A stretch of DNA of 47,249 bases from Candidatus Saccharimonadota bacterium (GCA_027459325.1 DAIDIO010000007.1:1-47249), one strand, 5' to 3'; counted from the stretch's first letter, positions 33,035-40,609 are shown. Notes: generated from the letters alone by a model not told the origin. Translations and numbers: made by a program.

Positions 33035-33111
33035 TGGTGGGCGATATAGGAATCGAACCTATGACCTCTACGATGTCGACGTAGCGCTCTAACCATCTGA
33101 GCTAACCGCCC
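33035..33111 (-). tRNA. tRNA-Val (GAC), with C33
   Basis: A 77-nt cloverleaf on the minus strand: acceptor GGGCGGT/ATCGCCC, D-arm GCTC/GAGC, T-loop TTCGATT, encoded CCA. The anticodon stem CTACG/CGTAG encloses TCGACAT, giving anticodon GAC with C instead of the near-universal U at position 33. Confidence 0.88.
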
Positions 33112-33333
33112 TTATATTACCGCTCCAATCTTTAGTAGATAGTAAGTGAATTAATATCTACACAGATGGCAATAAGGGTACAAACAATTTACTACACCAG
33201 GAGTGGTATAGACAAGGCCCATTTAATATACCATGTGTGATATAGGAATATTGAACTTATCCCCAGGCTGTAATGTACTAAATACAGCATAAATAGGCTA
33301 GCCATATAATACTAACCTTGCTATAGTACTTCA
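33112..33333 (+). other. Intergenic region before thrS
   Basis: About 220 nt with no ORF. It holds TATAAT at 33304-33309, the extended -10 TGCTATAGT at 33319-33327, and a CTGTA/TACAG hairpin near 33270. The tRNA-Val promoter should lie at its left edge, reading leftwards (TAATAT near 33114-33119). Confidence 0.5.
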
Positions 33334-33427
33334 TTACAGGTGAAGTTTTGACGAGACTGTTTTATCTCGGCGAATAAGTCGAAAGGGCGATTGAATGTAT
33401 TTGCGAGGTCATTCAATCGCTTTTTTA
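33334..33427 (+). ncRNA. thrS leader with internal terminator, or stand-alone small RNA
   Basis: A transcript from the promoter at 33319-33327 would carry the hairpins CGAGA/TCTCG and GCGATTGAATG/CATTCAATCGC, the latter followed by T6 at 33421-33426. This terminator lies 70 nt upstream of thrS, so either it attenuates thrS or it ends a separate RNA of about 95 nt. The T-box sequence AGGGTGGAACCGCG is absent, so a T-box is unlikely. Confidence 0.5.
33387..33427 (+). terminator. Terminator upstream of thrS
   Basis: An 11-bp perfect stem with a 12-nt loop, followed by T6. Confidence 0.85.
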
Positions 33428-33498
33428 TTTAGAAACAGATAATGATTGATATAATGATAAGTAATAATCGGTTGATTTACAGATAAGCAGGAGCAAAT

Positions 33499-35343
33499 AT
33501 GTCAGAGCAAGAGAATAATTTAGCAGCTATGAGGCACAGTTTAGCGCATATTCTAGCAACTGCAGTTCAGCGTAAGTGGCCTGAGGCCAAGTTCGGGGTT
33601 GGCCCGGCTATAGATAATGGATTTTATTATGACATTGATCTCGGCAACCAGACTATATCAGAAGAGGACTTCGAGGGTATAGAGGCTGAAATGAAAAAAG
33701 TTATTGAGTCAGATCAAGCTTTTGAGAGGATTGAGAAGCCAATTGATGATGCGATAGCTTGGACTAAAGAAAACGACCAGCCGTACAAGGAAGAGTTACT
33801 TAATGATCTAAAACGGGCCGGCACCACACTGGCTAAAGATTTAAATCAGGAAGAATTAGGGACTATAGCTGACAGTGACGCAAAAGTCGACACAGTATCC
33901 TTTTATAAGAACGGAGATTTTATAGATCTATGCAAGGGTCCTCACGTGGAGTCAACTGGTAAAGTAGGCTCTTTTAAGCTTAATAAAATTGCCGGAGCTT
34001 ACTGGAGAGGTAATAATAAAAACCCACAAATGCAGAGGCTTTATGGTGTAGCCTTTAATAGCGCAGAAGAGCTTAGCGAATATCTTCTTAGGCAGGAAGA
34101 AGCTTTAAAAAGGGATCACCGAAAGTTGGGCCAAGAGCTAGATCTGTTTGTCTTCTCAGATATGGTTGGCTCAGGACTACCGATGTTTACACCGAGAGGA
34201 ACAATTCTGAGAGAAGAGCTTGCTAAGTTTTCAAACTCGCTAAGAGAAAGAAGGGGATTTCAAAAGGTTTGGATACCTCATATGACAAAACAGCAGCTTT
34301 ATGAAGTTAGCGGTCACTGGGCAAAGTTCGGTGACGAGCTATTCTTAGTTAAAAGTCAGGAAACTTCCGACCAGTTTGTACTTAAACCTATGAATTGCCC
34401 CCACCATACACGTATCTATGCATCACAGCCTCGCAGTTATAAAGAATTGCCAATACGATACCTCGAAACAACTACTATATATCGGGACGAAAAGACCGGT
34501 GAGCTAAATGGCTTAAGCCGGGTAAGGTCAGCAACTCAAGACGATAGCCACGCTTTTTGTCGGGAAGATCAGATAGAGACCGAAATTAACAATCTGATGA
34601 GTGCGGCCGATGAACTTTATCAGACCGTCGGAATGTCGCTAAGAGTAAGACTGAGCTACAGGGATGATAGTGATGCTTACCTTGGTTCAAAAGAATTATG
34701 GGAAAGTGCTCAAAAGCAGCTTAAGAATGCAGTAATAAGCAATAAATTAGATTACTTTGAGCAAGCCGGTGAAGCGGCATTTTATGGTCCGAAGATTGAT
34801 TTTATGGTCACGGACGCGATTGGACGGGAGCATCAGGTAGCGACAGTACAATTAGATTTTGTAATGCCGGAGCGATTCAACCTGGAGTATATAGCCGAAG
34901 ACGGAAGCAAACAGAGGCCAGTAATGATACACTGTGCGCTTCTAGGATCTATTGAGCGATTTATGTCAGTATATATAGAGCATACCGCTGGACGTTTTCC
35001 GGTATGGCTGGCACCCGAGCAGATAAGAATACTGACGGTTAATCAGGAGAAGGAAACACTGGACTTTGCTGCGAAACTAGAGGCGGAAGCTAGGGACTTA
35101 AATTTGCGTGTAACAACCGATAATGCTAATGAATCGATTGGTAAAAAGATCCGGGCAGCAGAAGTTTATAAAGTGCCGTATGTCTTAGTTATAGGCTCTA
35201 AAGAAATCGGAAGTAACCAGGTAACGCCAAGAATTCGTAAAGATATGGCGGTCCTGGATGTTCCTCTAAGCGTAGGAGTAGAAGAGTTTTTGAAAACGGT
35301 AGCTAACGAAGCTAAGTCTCGTGTCCTTAAGTCTTCTTTATGA
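33499..35343 (+). CDS. thrS: Threonyl-tRNA synthetase lacking the TGS domain
   Basis: A 614-residue class II synthetase. It starts directly in the editing domain (AAMRHSLAHILATAVQRKW near 10-28), where E. coli ThrRS has an additional 60-residue TGS domain. The core has motif 1, the zinc ligands in MNCPHH, the segment DDSHAFC and MIHCALLGSIERF, and an anticodon-binding domain (about 500-610). The start has a GGAG Shine-Dalgarno 5 nt away. It opens an operon with the alkyltransferase-like gene and miaA. Confidence 0.95.
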   Translation: MSEQENNLAAMRHSLAHILATAVQRKWPEAKFGVGPAIDNGFYYDIDLGNQTISEEDFEGIEAEMKKVIESDQAFERIEKPIDDAIAWTKENDQPYKEELLNDLKRAGTTLAKDLNQEELGTIADSDAKVDTVSFYKNGDFIDLCKGPHVESTGKVGSFKLNKIAGAYWRGNNKNPQMQRLYGVAFNSAEELSEYLLRQEEALKRDHRKLGQELDLFVFSDMVGSGLPMFTPRGTILREELAKFSNSLRERRGFQKVWIPHMTKQQLYEVSGHWAKFGDELFLVKSQETSDQFVLKPMNCPHHTRIYASQPRSYKELPIRYLETTTIYRDEKTGELNGLSRVRSATQDDSHAFCREDQIETEINNLMSAADELYQTVGMSLRVRLSYRDDSDAYLGSKELWESAQKQLKNAVISNKLDYFEQAGEAAFYGPKIDFMVTDAIGREHQVATVQLDFVMPERFNLEYIAEDGSKQRPVMIHCALLGSIERFMSVYIEHTAGRFPVWLAPEQIRILTVNQEKETLDFAAKLEAEARDLNLRVTTDNANESIGKKIRAAEVYKVPYVLVIGSKEIGSNQVTPRIRKDMAVLDVPLSVGVEEFLKTVANEAKSRVLKSSL

Positions 35344-35657
35344 GCGAGAAGAATCCACGATTTCGTGAATTAGTCGAGGAGCTAGTAGCCTCTATACCTA
35401 AAGGCCGGGTTATGACCTATGGGCAGATTGCTGCATTATGTGGCCATCCAATGGCAGCTAGGCAGGTAGGAGGAATTGCACATTTTGGCAACCCTGATTT
35501 ACCATGGCAGAGAGTAGTGAATAAGAGAGGTGGATTAGCCAGCGGGTTTCCTGGTGGACGGGAAGGCCATAAACAAGCACTTCTAGATGAGGGCCTGCAT
35601 GTTACCAACGACTACACTGTGGATATAGAGGAGCTGATATGGTGGCCGGACCGTTAA
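35340..35657 (+). CDS. Alkyltransferase-like protein (ATL)
   Basis: A 105-residue protein of the Ogt/MGMT DNA-binding fold. RVMTYGQIAALCG and the arginine finger region AARQVG are clear, but the acceptor motif PCHRV reads PWQRV (residues about 54-58): the reactive Cys is Trp. Such ATLs bind O6-alkylguanine without repairing it and hand it to nucleotide excision repair. It overlaps thrS by 4 nt and miaA by 19 nt. Confidence 0.88.
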   Translation: MSEKNPRFRELVEELVASIPKGRVMTYGQIAALCGHPMAARQVGGIAHFGNPDLPWQRVVNKRGGLASGFPGGREGHKQALLDEGLHVTNDYTVDIEELIWWPDR

Positions 35658-36520
35658 TAGTAATTGTAGGAGAAACTGGATCCGGTAAGTCAAAGTTAGC
35701 GATGCAGATTGCCAAAGCTTATGGCGGTGAGATTATTTGTGCTGATGCCTGGACAATCAGGAAAGGCATGGATATTGGCACGGCCAAACCAACTAAGCAT
35801 GAACAAGAAGAAATTCCTCACCATATGTTGGATTTAATTTACCCTGACGAAGATTTTAGCGCGGCCGACTTTCAAAAGAAAGTAGGCGTAGTAATTAAAG
35901 CTATACATAAGCGTAATAAGATACCTATTTTAGTGGGAGGTAACGGCTTATATATAGATGGCGTAGTATATAACTACAGTTTTTTAACAACAGAATCGAC
36001 TCTACCAAGAAGGGAGTTGAATAACATGACGGTTAACCAGCTAATGAATGTAGTTAAGTCCGAACACATAAACCCAGAAGGTGTCGACCAATCTAATAAA
36101 CGACGATTAATTAGATTAATAGAAACAAAGGGACAGAAAGCGCATAGGCACAATATTGGAAAATCAACCGTTATAATTGGACTCAGTACAAATAGTGAAA
36201 GACTAGAAAAACAGCTCAGGAGTCGCCTTAACAATATGATGAAAGCTGGGCTAGACGATGAGGTGCGCCGACTTAGTAAAAGATATGGTTGGGGGTTAGA
36301 GGCGCTAAAGGGTGTTGGATACAGAGAGTGGCAGGACTATTTTAGCGGGTCAATAAATAAGCAGGAAGTTAAAGAACGAATACTAAAAAATAGTCTTCAT
36401 TTAGCTAAAAAGCAGAGGACTTGGTTTAAACGTAATAAAGATATTCACTGGATAACTACCCCTGTAAATTGGCAGACTGTTGTAGATCTATTGACTACAA
36501 ATAATATTATAGTCGTTTAA
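35639..36520 (+). CDS. miaA: tRNA dimethylallyltransferase
   Basis: A 293-residue enzyme that adds a prenyl group to A37 of tRNAs reading codons that start with U. Walker A GETGSGKS is at about 11-18, the substrate-binding ADAWTIRKGMDIGTAKP (canonical DS-x-Q-x-Y-x-x-x-D-I-G-T-A-K) at about 36-52, and VGGNGLYIDGVVY near 103. The canonical Ser-x-Gln is replaced by Ala-Trp-Thr-Ile. It is shorter than E. coli MiaA (316). Confidence 0.9.
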   Translation: MVAGPLIVIVGETGSGKSKLAMQIAKAYGGEIICADAWTIRKGMDIGTAKPTKHEQEEIPHHMLDLIYPDEDFSAADFQKKVGVVIKAIHKRNKIPILVGGNGLYIDGVVYNYSFLTTESTLPRRELNNMTVNQLMNVVKSEHINPEGVDQSNKRRLIRLIETKGQKAHRHNIGKSTVIIGLSTNSERLEKQLRSRLNNMMKAGLDDEVRRLSKRYGWGLEALKGVGYREWQDYFSGSINKQEVKERILKNSLHLAKKQRTWFKRNKDIHWITTPVNWQTVVDLLTTNNIIVV

Positions 36521-36538
36521 TAAAGAACTATTCTTTGT

Positions 36539-36544
36539 TACAAT
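36539..36544 (+). promoter_or_regulatory. Extended -10 for leaderless regulator gene
   Basis: TGTTACAAT ends 7 nt before the ATG at 36552. Confidence 0.5.
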
Positions 36545-36551
36545 TGATATC

Positions 36552-37190
36552 ATGATTGAGCAACTCTTTGGGTCAAAAACACGGGTAAAACTTCTCCAGC
36601 TATTTTATAGCAATCCCAATAGATCGTTTTATGTAAGAGAAATCACTAGGAAAATTGACGAACAGATCAACTCTGTTCGCAGAGAACTAAGCAATTTACT
36701 TAATATTGGGATCATAACCTCCGATAATACTAACAATAAGTTATATTACGAAGTCAATCAGAAGTTTGAATACTTTACGCCACTTCAGCAAATATTTGGT
36801 GGAGCTAAAATAAAGACACCGAAAATGAAAGCTGAGGACGAAACTGAAGAAACCACTACTGGACTTAAAGCAGTGGGTCATATTGATCTCGCTGTATACA
36901 CAGGCCAGTTTACGAGAGATGATACTGCGGGTGTAGATATACTAATAATCGGCGATGTTAACTTAAATGCTTTACAAAAGTACGTAGATGAGCTGGAGGC
37001 TAGTGAAAACAAGAGTCTTAGGTATGCTGTTATGAACCTGGATGACTTTAAATACCGCTTACAGATTAGAGACCGGTTTGCGCAAGCCATCTTAAAAGCT
37101 AAAAAGCAGGTGTTAGTTGATGAGCACGGGCTTTTATCAGATAATGAGAAACAAGCAAGCGAAGAAACAGCAGAAAAAGTAAAGGAATAA
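36552..37190 (+). CDS. Winged-helix regulator with nucleotidyltransferase-like domain
   Basis: A 212-residue protein. Residues 1-75 form a winged helix (GSKTRVKLLQLFYSNPNRSFYVREITRKI, then NSVRRELSNLLNIGII). Residues about 110-190 (VDILIIGDVN, LRYAVMNLDDFKYRL) resemble the MNT-like nucleotidyltransferase fold often fused to such winged helices in CPR and archaea, but the GS-x10-D-x-D pair is not obvious. The tail is acidic. The MBL gene follows 4 nt later. Confidence 0.7.
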   Translation: MIEQLFGSKTRVKLLQLFYSNPNRSFYVREITRKIDEQINSVRRELSNLLNIGIITSDNTNNKLYYEVNQKFEYFTPLQQIFGGAKIKTPKMKAEDETEETTTGLKAVGHIDLAVYTGQFTRDDTAGVDILIIGDVNLNALQKYVDELEASENKSLRYAVMNLDDFKYRLQIRDRFAQAILKAKKQVLVDEHGLLSDNEKQASEETAEKVKE

Positions 37191-37194
37191 TTAG

Positions 37195-37818
37195 ATGGAT
37201 TTACAGTATCATGGTGGCAATGCCATTAGTTTAAATTATAAAGGGGCCAGAATTGTTATCGACGATAATTTAACAGATCTAGGCGCTAAAAGCTTTACTA
37301 AAGCGGACGATGTATCGTTATTTACAAATGCAGTTCATCCAGATTCTCCGGCAAGATTAGTATTTGACAAGCCAGGGGAGTATGAAGTATCAGAAATATC
37401 AATAACAGGAATACCAGCCAGGTCCCACATGGAAGAAGGGAACGATAAAAGTGTTACTATCTTTAAACTGATGGCTGGTGACGTTAGTATGCTTATCACT
37501 GGACACATCTACCCTGAATTAACTGACGCAGAGCTAGAGGCAATAGGGTTAGTTGATGTACTGATAGTACCGGTAGGGGGTAATGGTTATACCCTCGACC
37601 CCGTCGGTGCCTTAAAGGTCATTAAGGAAATTGAGCCAAAGATTGTTATTCCTACACACTATGACGATAAGAGCTTAAAATATCCGGTACCACAACAAGA
37701 ACTAACTAATGCCCTTAAAGAATTAGCCATGGAACCAAAAGAAACACTAAACAAGCTTAAAGTAAAATCAGCTGAGTTTAGCGATGTAACTCAGCTGATA
37801 GTTCTCGAAAAAGTATAA
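37195..37818 (+). CDS. MBL-fold protein, UlaG-like, degenerate metal site
   Basis: A 207-residue protein of the metallo-beta-lactamase superfamily. MDLQYHGGNAISLNYKGARIVIDD resembles UlaG/YcfK-type entry strands, and GHIYPEL, VDVLIVPVGGNGYTL and PKIVIPTHYDD are recognisable later strands. The HxHxDH metal motif is missing: the corresponding stretch reads TNAVHPDS. It is therefore a short, possibly non-catalytic member. It lies 4 nt after the regulator and converges on rpmB. Confidence 0.72.
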   Translation: MDLQYHGGNAISLNYKGARIVIDDNLTDLGAKSFTKADDVSLFTNAVHPDSPARLVFDKPGEYEVSEISITGIPARSHMEEGNDKSVTIFKLMAGDVSMLITGHIYPELTDAELEAIGLVDVLIVPVGGNGYTLDPVGALKVIKEIEPKIVIPTHYDDKSLKYPVPQQELTNALKELAMEPKETLNKLKVKSAEFSDVTQLIVLEKV

Positions 37819-37821
37819 AGT

Positions 37822-38028
37822 TTATTTAGTCGGAGAATTACTTATTAGACCCTGTTTTTTTAGGGTACGGATTGCTTGAGTGCTAAGTTTCATTTGAACT
37901 TTTTTGCCATCAATAACAACAGTCTTTGCCTGAAGGTTAGGCTTCCAGACTTTCTTGGTATGACGCTGGGAAAAGCTGACATTATTGCCATACTGTTTGC
38001 CCTTGCCGGTAAGGTCACATTTCTGCAT
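37822..38028 (-). CDS. rpmB: 50S ribosomal protein L28
   Basis: A 68-residue basic protein: MQKCDLTGKGKQYGNNVSFSQ, then RTLKKQG near the end, matching bL28. The first Cys (CDLTGK) is the zinc-ribbon-type residue seen in many L28 forms, here single. It is transcribed opposite to the neighbouring genes and converges with the MBL gene (4 nt between stops). Confidence 0.93.
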   Translation of the reverse strand: MQKCDLTGKGKQYGNNVSFSQRHTKKVWKPNLQAKTVVIDGKKVQMKLSTQAIRTLKKQGLISNSPTK

Positions 38029-38105
38029 TAATTTTTCCCTTAATTATTATTGAAGTTTCAAGGTGTTATTTTAGCAAATTATAAGGAATGGGTCAACAAT
38101 CTTGG

Positions 38106-38111
38106 TATAAT
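38106..38111 (+). promoter_or_regulatory. Extended -10 of the M50 protease gene
   Basis: TGGTATAAT ends 10 nt before the ATG at 38122. It lies within the longer reading frame and so argues for the shorter protein. Confidence 0.55.
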
Positions 38112-38121
38112 GCGTAGATTA

Positions 38122-38763
38122 ATGTTTAGTAACCTTTCTTCCACCGGCATTTTATTGCTCCTGTTGTCGATACTAGTATCTCTAGTGATTCATGAAATGA
38201 TGCACGGTTATGTGGCATATTGGCTAGGCGATGATACTGCCATGGAAGCTGGGCGTTTAACGTTCAACCCATTGAAGCATATTGACCCTGTAACTACAGT
38301 TTTACTGCCGGCCATAATGATACTCGTTGTGCATGTGCCATTTTTAGCAGCAAAACCAGTGCCATTTAACCCAAGTAGAGTGAAATACGGTGAATTCGGT
38401 GCCGCTTTAGTAGGGCTAGCAGGTCCCTTAACTAATCTTATGCTTGCTATCTTAACGGCTATATTCTACCAATTGTTCGGAGCACATATTCAATCGGAAA
38501 CAGGCTTACTGGCGGTTGCTATTTTTGCGGGTGTAAATGTCGCAATGTTCGTATTCAATATGATACCTTTTCCACCACTAGATGGATCCAGAGTGTTGTA
38601 TGCATTTGCCCCGGAGCCGTTACAGGAAGCTATGCAAAGAATTGAGGCAGCCGGATTTACAACTACTCTAATCTTTATATTCATGGTTTTCTATCTGGCT
38701 TCAGGAATCATAGGCAATATAGAAGTAGGCATATTAAATCTTCTTAAAGTTCCCATTTGGTAA
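38122..38763 (+). CDS. Site-2 protease family membrane metalloprotease (M50)
   Basis: A 213-residue polytopic protease. The zinc motif HEMMH is in the first helix (residues about 24-28) and the third ligand Asp in NMIPFPPLDGSRVL near 150. Such short rhomboid-like M50 proteins cleave membrane-bound regulators or signal peptides. The start at 38122 follows from the promoter; a TTG at 38050 would add 24 residues, most of them upstream of the -10. It has no neighbour in the same unit. Confidence 0.85.
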   Translation: MFSNLSSTGILLLLLSILVSLVIHEMMHGYVAYWLGDDTAMEAGRLTFNPLKHIDPVTTVLLPAIMILVVHVPFLAAKPVPFNPSRVKYGEFGAALVGLAGPLTNLMLAILTAIFYQLFGAHIQSETGLLAVAIFAGVNVAMFVFNMIPFPPLDGSRVLYAFAPEPLQEAMQRIEAAGFTTTLIFIFMVFYLASGIIGNIEVGILNLLKVPIW

Positions 38764-38773
38764 TTAAAAAAGA

Positions 38774-38779
38774 TATAAT
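38774..38779 (+). promoter_or_regulatory. -10 box of the 6S-like RNA
   Basis: TATAAT, about 7 nt before the first base of the outer helix of the RNA at 38786. Confidence 0.55.
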
Positions 38780-38785
38780 ATAGCC

Positions 38786-38939
38786 TAGGTCGGGTAAGGC
38801 AGTAAAATGCCTCCTGCCGAGTGAATGATTATCTGATACTAATCATTAGGGAGCTTAATATTTGTAAGAACTGTGGTTTTTACGTGCAAGCACCCACCTG
38901 GGAACACCTCAGGTGATCAAACTCGGTGCCCGGCTTATT
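38786..38939 (+). ncRNA. Structured RNA, probably 6S-like
   Basis: About 150 nt with a promoter in front and a T-rich stretch behind. The ends pair (TAGGTCGGG with CCCGGCTTA), followed by CCGAGT/ACTCGG. In between are hairpins AATGATTA/TAATCATT, GTAAGAAC/GTTTTTAC and CACCT/AGGTG. The 3' part CACCCACCTGGG...CAGGTGATCAA recalls the 3' bubble hairpin of 6S RNA, and length and closing stem fit, but the multibranched middle is not textbook 6S. SRP and tmRNA signatures are absent. Confidence 0.5.
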
Positions 38940-38951
38940 TTTTATATAAGA

Positions 38952-39026
38952 CGGGGTGTAGCGCAGTGGTAGCGCGTACGGCTGGGGGCCGTGAGGTCGC
39001 AGGTTCAATCCCTGTCACCCCGACCA
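38952..39026 (+). tRNA. tRNA-Pro (GGG)
   Basis: A 75-nt cloverleaf: acceptor CGGGGTG/CACCCCG, anticodon arm TACGG-CTGGGGG-CCGTG (anticodon GGG), T-loop TTCAATC, encoded CCA. A toxin-antitoxin pair begins 57 nt downstream. Confidence 0.93.
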
Positions 39027-39029
39027 GAT

Positions 39030-39055
39030 AAAGTAAATTAATTCACTTTACTTTA
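39030..39055 (+). promoter_or_regulatory. Inverted repeat before module 4, possible operator
   Basis: TAAAGTAAA and TTTACTTTA flank 8 nt between tRNA-Pro and vapB of module 4. It may be the antitoxin binding site or a weak tRNA terminator. A TA-rich -10 (TTTAAT or TAATAT) lies just before the start codon. Confidence 0.5.
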
Positions 39056-39082
39056 TATATATAACCGTTTAATATATATTAT

Positions 39083-39349
39083 ATGAACAACATTTCGTAT
39101 ACGCTTAAAGTTTCGTCTCAAAGCCAGGTTACTCTACCAAAAGGCTTACGTGAGCAATTAAGGTTACGTCCTGGCTCTCGGGTTACCGTTACTGTTGCAG
39201 AGGACGGTAATCTCCAGCTTTCCGAGAAGCTACCTATAGAGAAGCACTTTGGTACACTTCCTAATGCGTGGACTAACCACGGTCAAGATGCTGCCGATTT
39301 TACAAGAACATTGCGAGATTCTATGCAGCCCAAGTTAAAATCTGAATAA
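39083..39349 (+). CDS. vapB: AbrB-fold antitoxin (VapB type), module 4
   Basis: An 88-residue antitoxin starting LKVSSQSQVTLPKGLREQLRLRPGSRVTV, an AbrB/SpoVT domain, followed by a linker and an amphipathic tail (DAADFTRTLRDSM) that probably binds the toxin. Its stop is 1 nt before vapC. It differs clearly from the module 3 antitoxin. Confidence 0.83.
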   Translation: MNNISYTLKVSSQSQVTLPKGLREQLRLRPGSRVTVTVAEDGNLQLSEKLPIEKHFGTLPNAWTNHGQDAADFTRTLRDSMQPKLKSE

Positions 39350-39350
39350 T

Positions 39351-39752
39351 ATGATAGCTTACGATACAAATATATTAATTTATGCCTTTGAAGGTACAAG
39401 CACTTGGTCAAAAGCGGCTCAGTTAATTGTCCAGCAAGGGGAGCATGAAGGCGCAGTATTATCGGTTTTAGCTTGGCAAGAACTGATGACCGCAGCGGCA
39501 TTAAGTGGTGACAATTTAGATAAAAAACTGAGCAGTATACTGCATGATTTAGGCACCACTAGATTTGTGCCTGTAACACTAGCTATCTGTGAACGTGCGG
39601 TTGCTCTCACAAAGCGCTATGGTAAACAAATATATGGTTATGACGCTATACACATTGCGACTGCAGTTGAATATAAAGCTAATGCTTTTATTACTAATGA
39701 CAGTACGCTTACTAGTCTCCAGCTAGATGAATTAACGATTCGGAGCCTGTAA
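39351..39752 (+). CDS. vapC: PIN-domain ribonuclease toxin VapC, module 4
   Basis: A 133-residue PIN protein with the acidic set D5 (AYDTNILIYAF), E44 (LAWQELMTA), D98 (GYDAIHIATA) and D116 (TNDSTLTSL). It begins 1 nt after the antitoxin stop. No repeat like R1-R3 is visible after it. Confidence 0.85.
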   Translation: MIAYDTNILIYAFEGTSTWSKAAQLIVQQGEHEGAVLSVLAWQELMTAAALSGDNLDKKLSSILHDLGTTRFVPVTLAICERAVALTKRYGKQIYGYDAIHIATAVEYKANAFITNDSTLTSLQLDELTIRSL

Positions 39753-39861
39753 AAAAGTCAATCGTCGGTTTTATATCCCTCAAGTTTATTTTTCCTACAC
39801 GCAAAGTTCTTATGCTATATGCATATGTGTTGTGTAGACAATAGTTCAGGGACAAATTTAC

Positions 39862-40587
39862 ATGGCTAGGTCCGGCCAGTTCAAAATCATGATAAGATAT
39901 ATGGACATGTGGCAAGAAACAAAACACGGGTTATACAAACAATTCAATTTCGAAGACTTTAAAGAAGCATGGTCCTTTATGACTAAAGTCGCTGGCCTTG
40001 CTGAAGAGTTTCAGCATCATCCTCGCTGGGAGAATGAGTGGAACGTTGTACAGATCTGGTTAATCACTCATGAGGGAGATCAAAAGATAACAGATAAAGA
40101 TAGACAATTGGCAGAAGCCATAGACAAAGTTTTAGCTCCCGACGTAGCTGAAATCGACCCTAAGCGGCCATTTCCGGAAAAGGTTAAACTATTCGCTGAT
40201 GGCGGTTCAAGAGGTAATCCCGGGCCAAGTGCCAGTGGTTTTGTTATCTTAGACAAAGAAGATAACGTTCTTATAGAACGCGGCGTCTATTTAGGTGTAA
40301 CAACTAACAACCAGGCAGAATATACGGCTCTTCGGCTAGCCCTCGAAGAATGCCTTAAAAATAATGTTAAAGAAGTAGAGGTCTACATGGATAGCCTTTT
40401 GGTAGTGAATCAAGTGAGAGGCATCTTTAAAGTTAAAAACCGAGATTTATGGCCGATTCACGATGCCATTAAGCAGTTATCCAAACGATTTGCGCATATA
40501 AGTTTTTCGCATGTTCCCCGGGAGTTTAATAAATTAGCTGATGCCGCCGTTAATAGGGCACTTGACGAACAACTCTTACCAAAGTAA
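39862..40587 (+). CDS. Pterin-4a-carbinolamine dehydratase/RNase HI fusion
   Basis: A 241-residue two-domain protein. Residues about 10-95 match pterin-4a-carbinolamine dehydratase: FNFEDFKEAWSFMTKVAGLAEEFQHHP, then ITHEGDQKITDKDRQLAEAID, with the HHP and TH residues in place. Residues about 108-238 are RNase HI: LFADGGSRGNPGPSASGFVI, NQAEYTALRLALEE, YMDSLLVVNQ and KLADAAVNRAL supply the D-E-D-D site. I know of no established fusion of these. Start at 39862 is uncertain; MDMW at 39901 is an alternative. The RNase P RNA gene follows. Confidence 0.85.
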   Translation: MARSGQFKIMIRYMDMWQETKHGLYKQFNFEDFKEAWSFMTKVAGLAEEFQHHPRWENEWNVVQIWLITHEGDQKITDKDRQLAEAIDKVLAPDVAEIDPKRPFPEKVKLFADGGSRGNPGPSASGFVILDKEDNVLIERGVYLGVTTNNQAEYTALRLALEECLKNNVKEVEVYMDSLLVVNQVRGIFKVKNRDLWPIHDAIKQLSKRFAHISFSHVPREFNKLADAAVNRALDEQLLPK

Positions 40588-40597
40588 GAATAACTGG

Positions 40598-40603
40598 TAT
40601 AAT
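40598..40603 (+). promoter_or_regulatory. Extended -10 of the RNase P RNA gene
   Basis: TGGTATAAT, 6 nt before the predicted first base of the RNA. Confidence 0.65.
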
Positions 40604-40609
40604 AAGGGA

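Noticed and set aside
33300-33430. T-box riboswitch ahead of thrS
   Set aside because: The conserved T-box sequence and the specifier-loop layout are not visible; only the terminator agrees.
37195-37818. Active metallo-beta-lactamase
   Set aside because: The fold is recognisable but the HxHxDH metal motif is not present, so I do not assign hydrolase activity.
38786-38939. SRP RNA (4.5S)
   Set aside because: The symmetric-loop sequence with GGAAG and AGCAG is missing.
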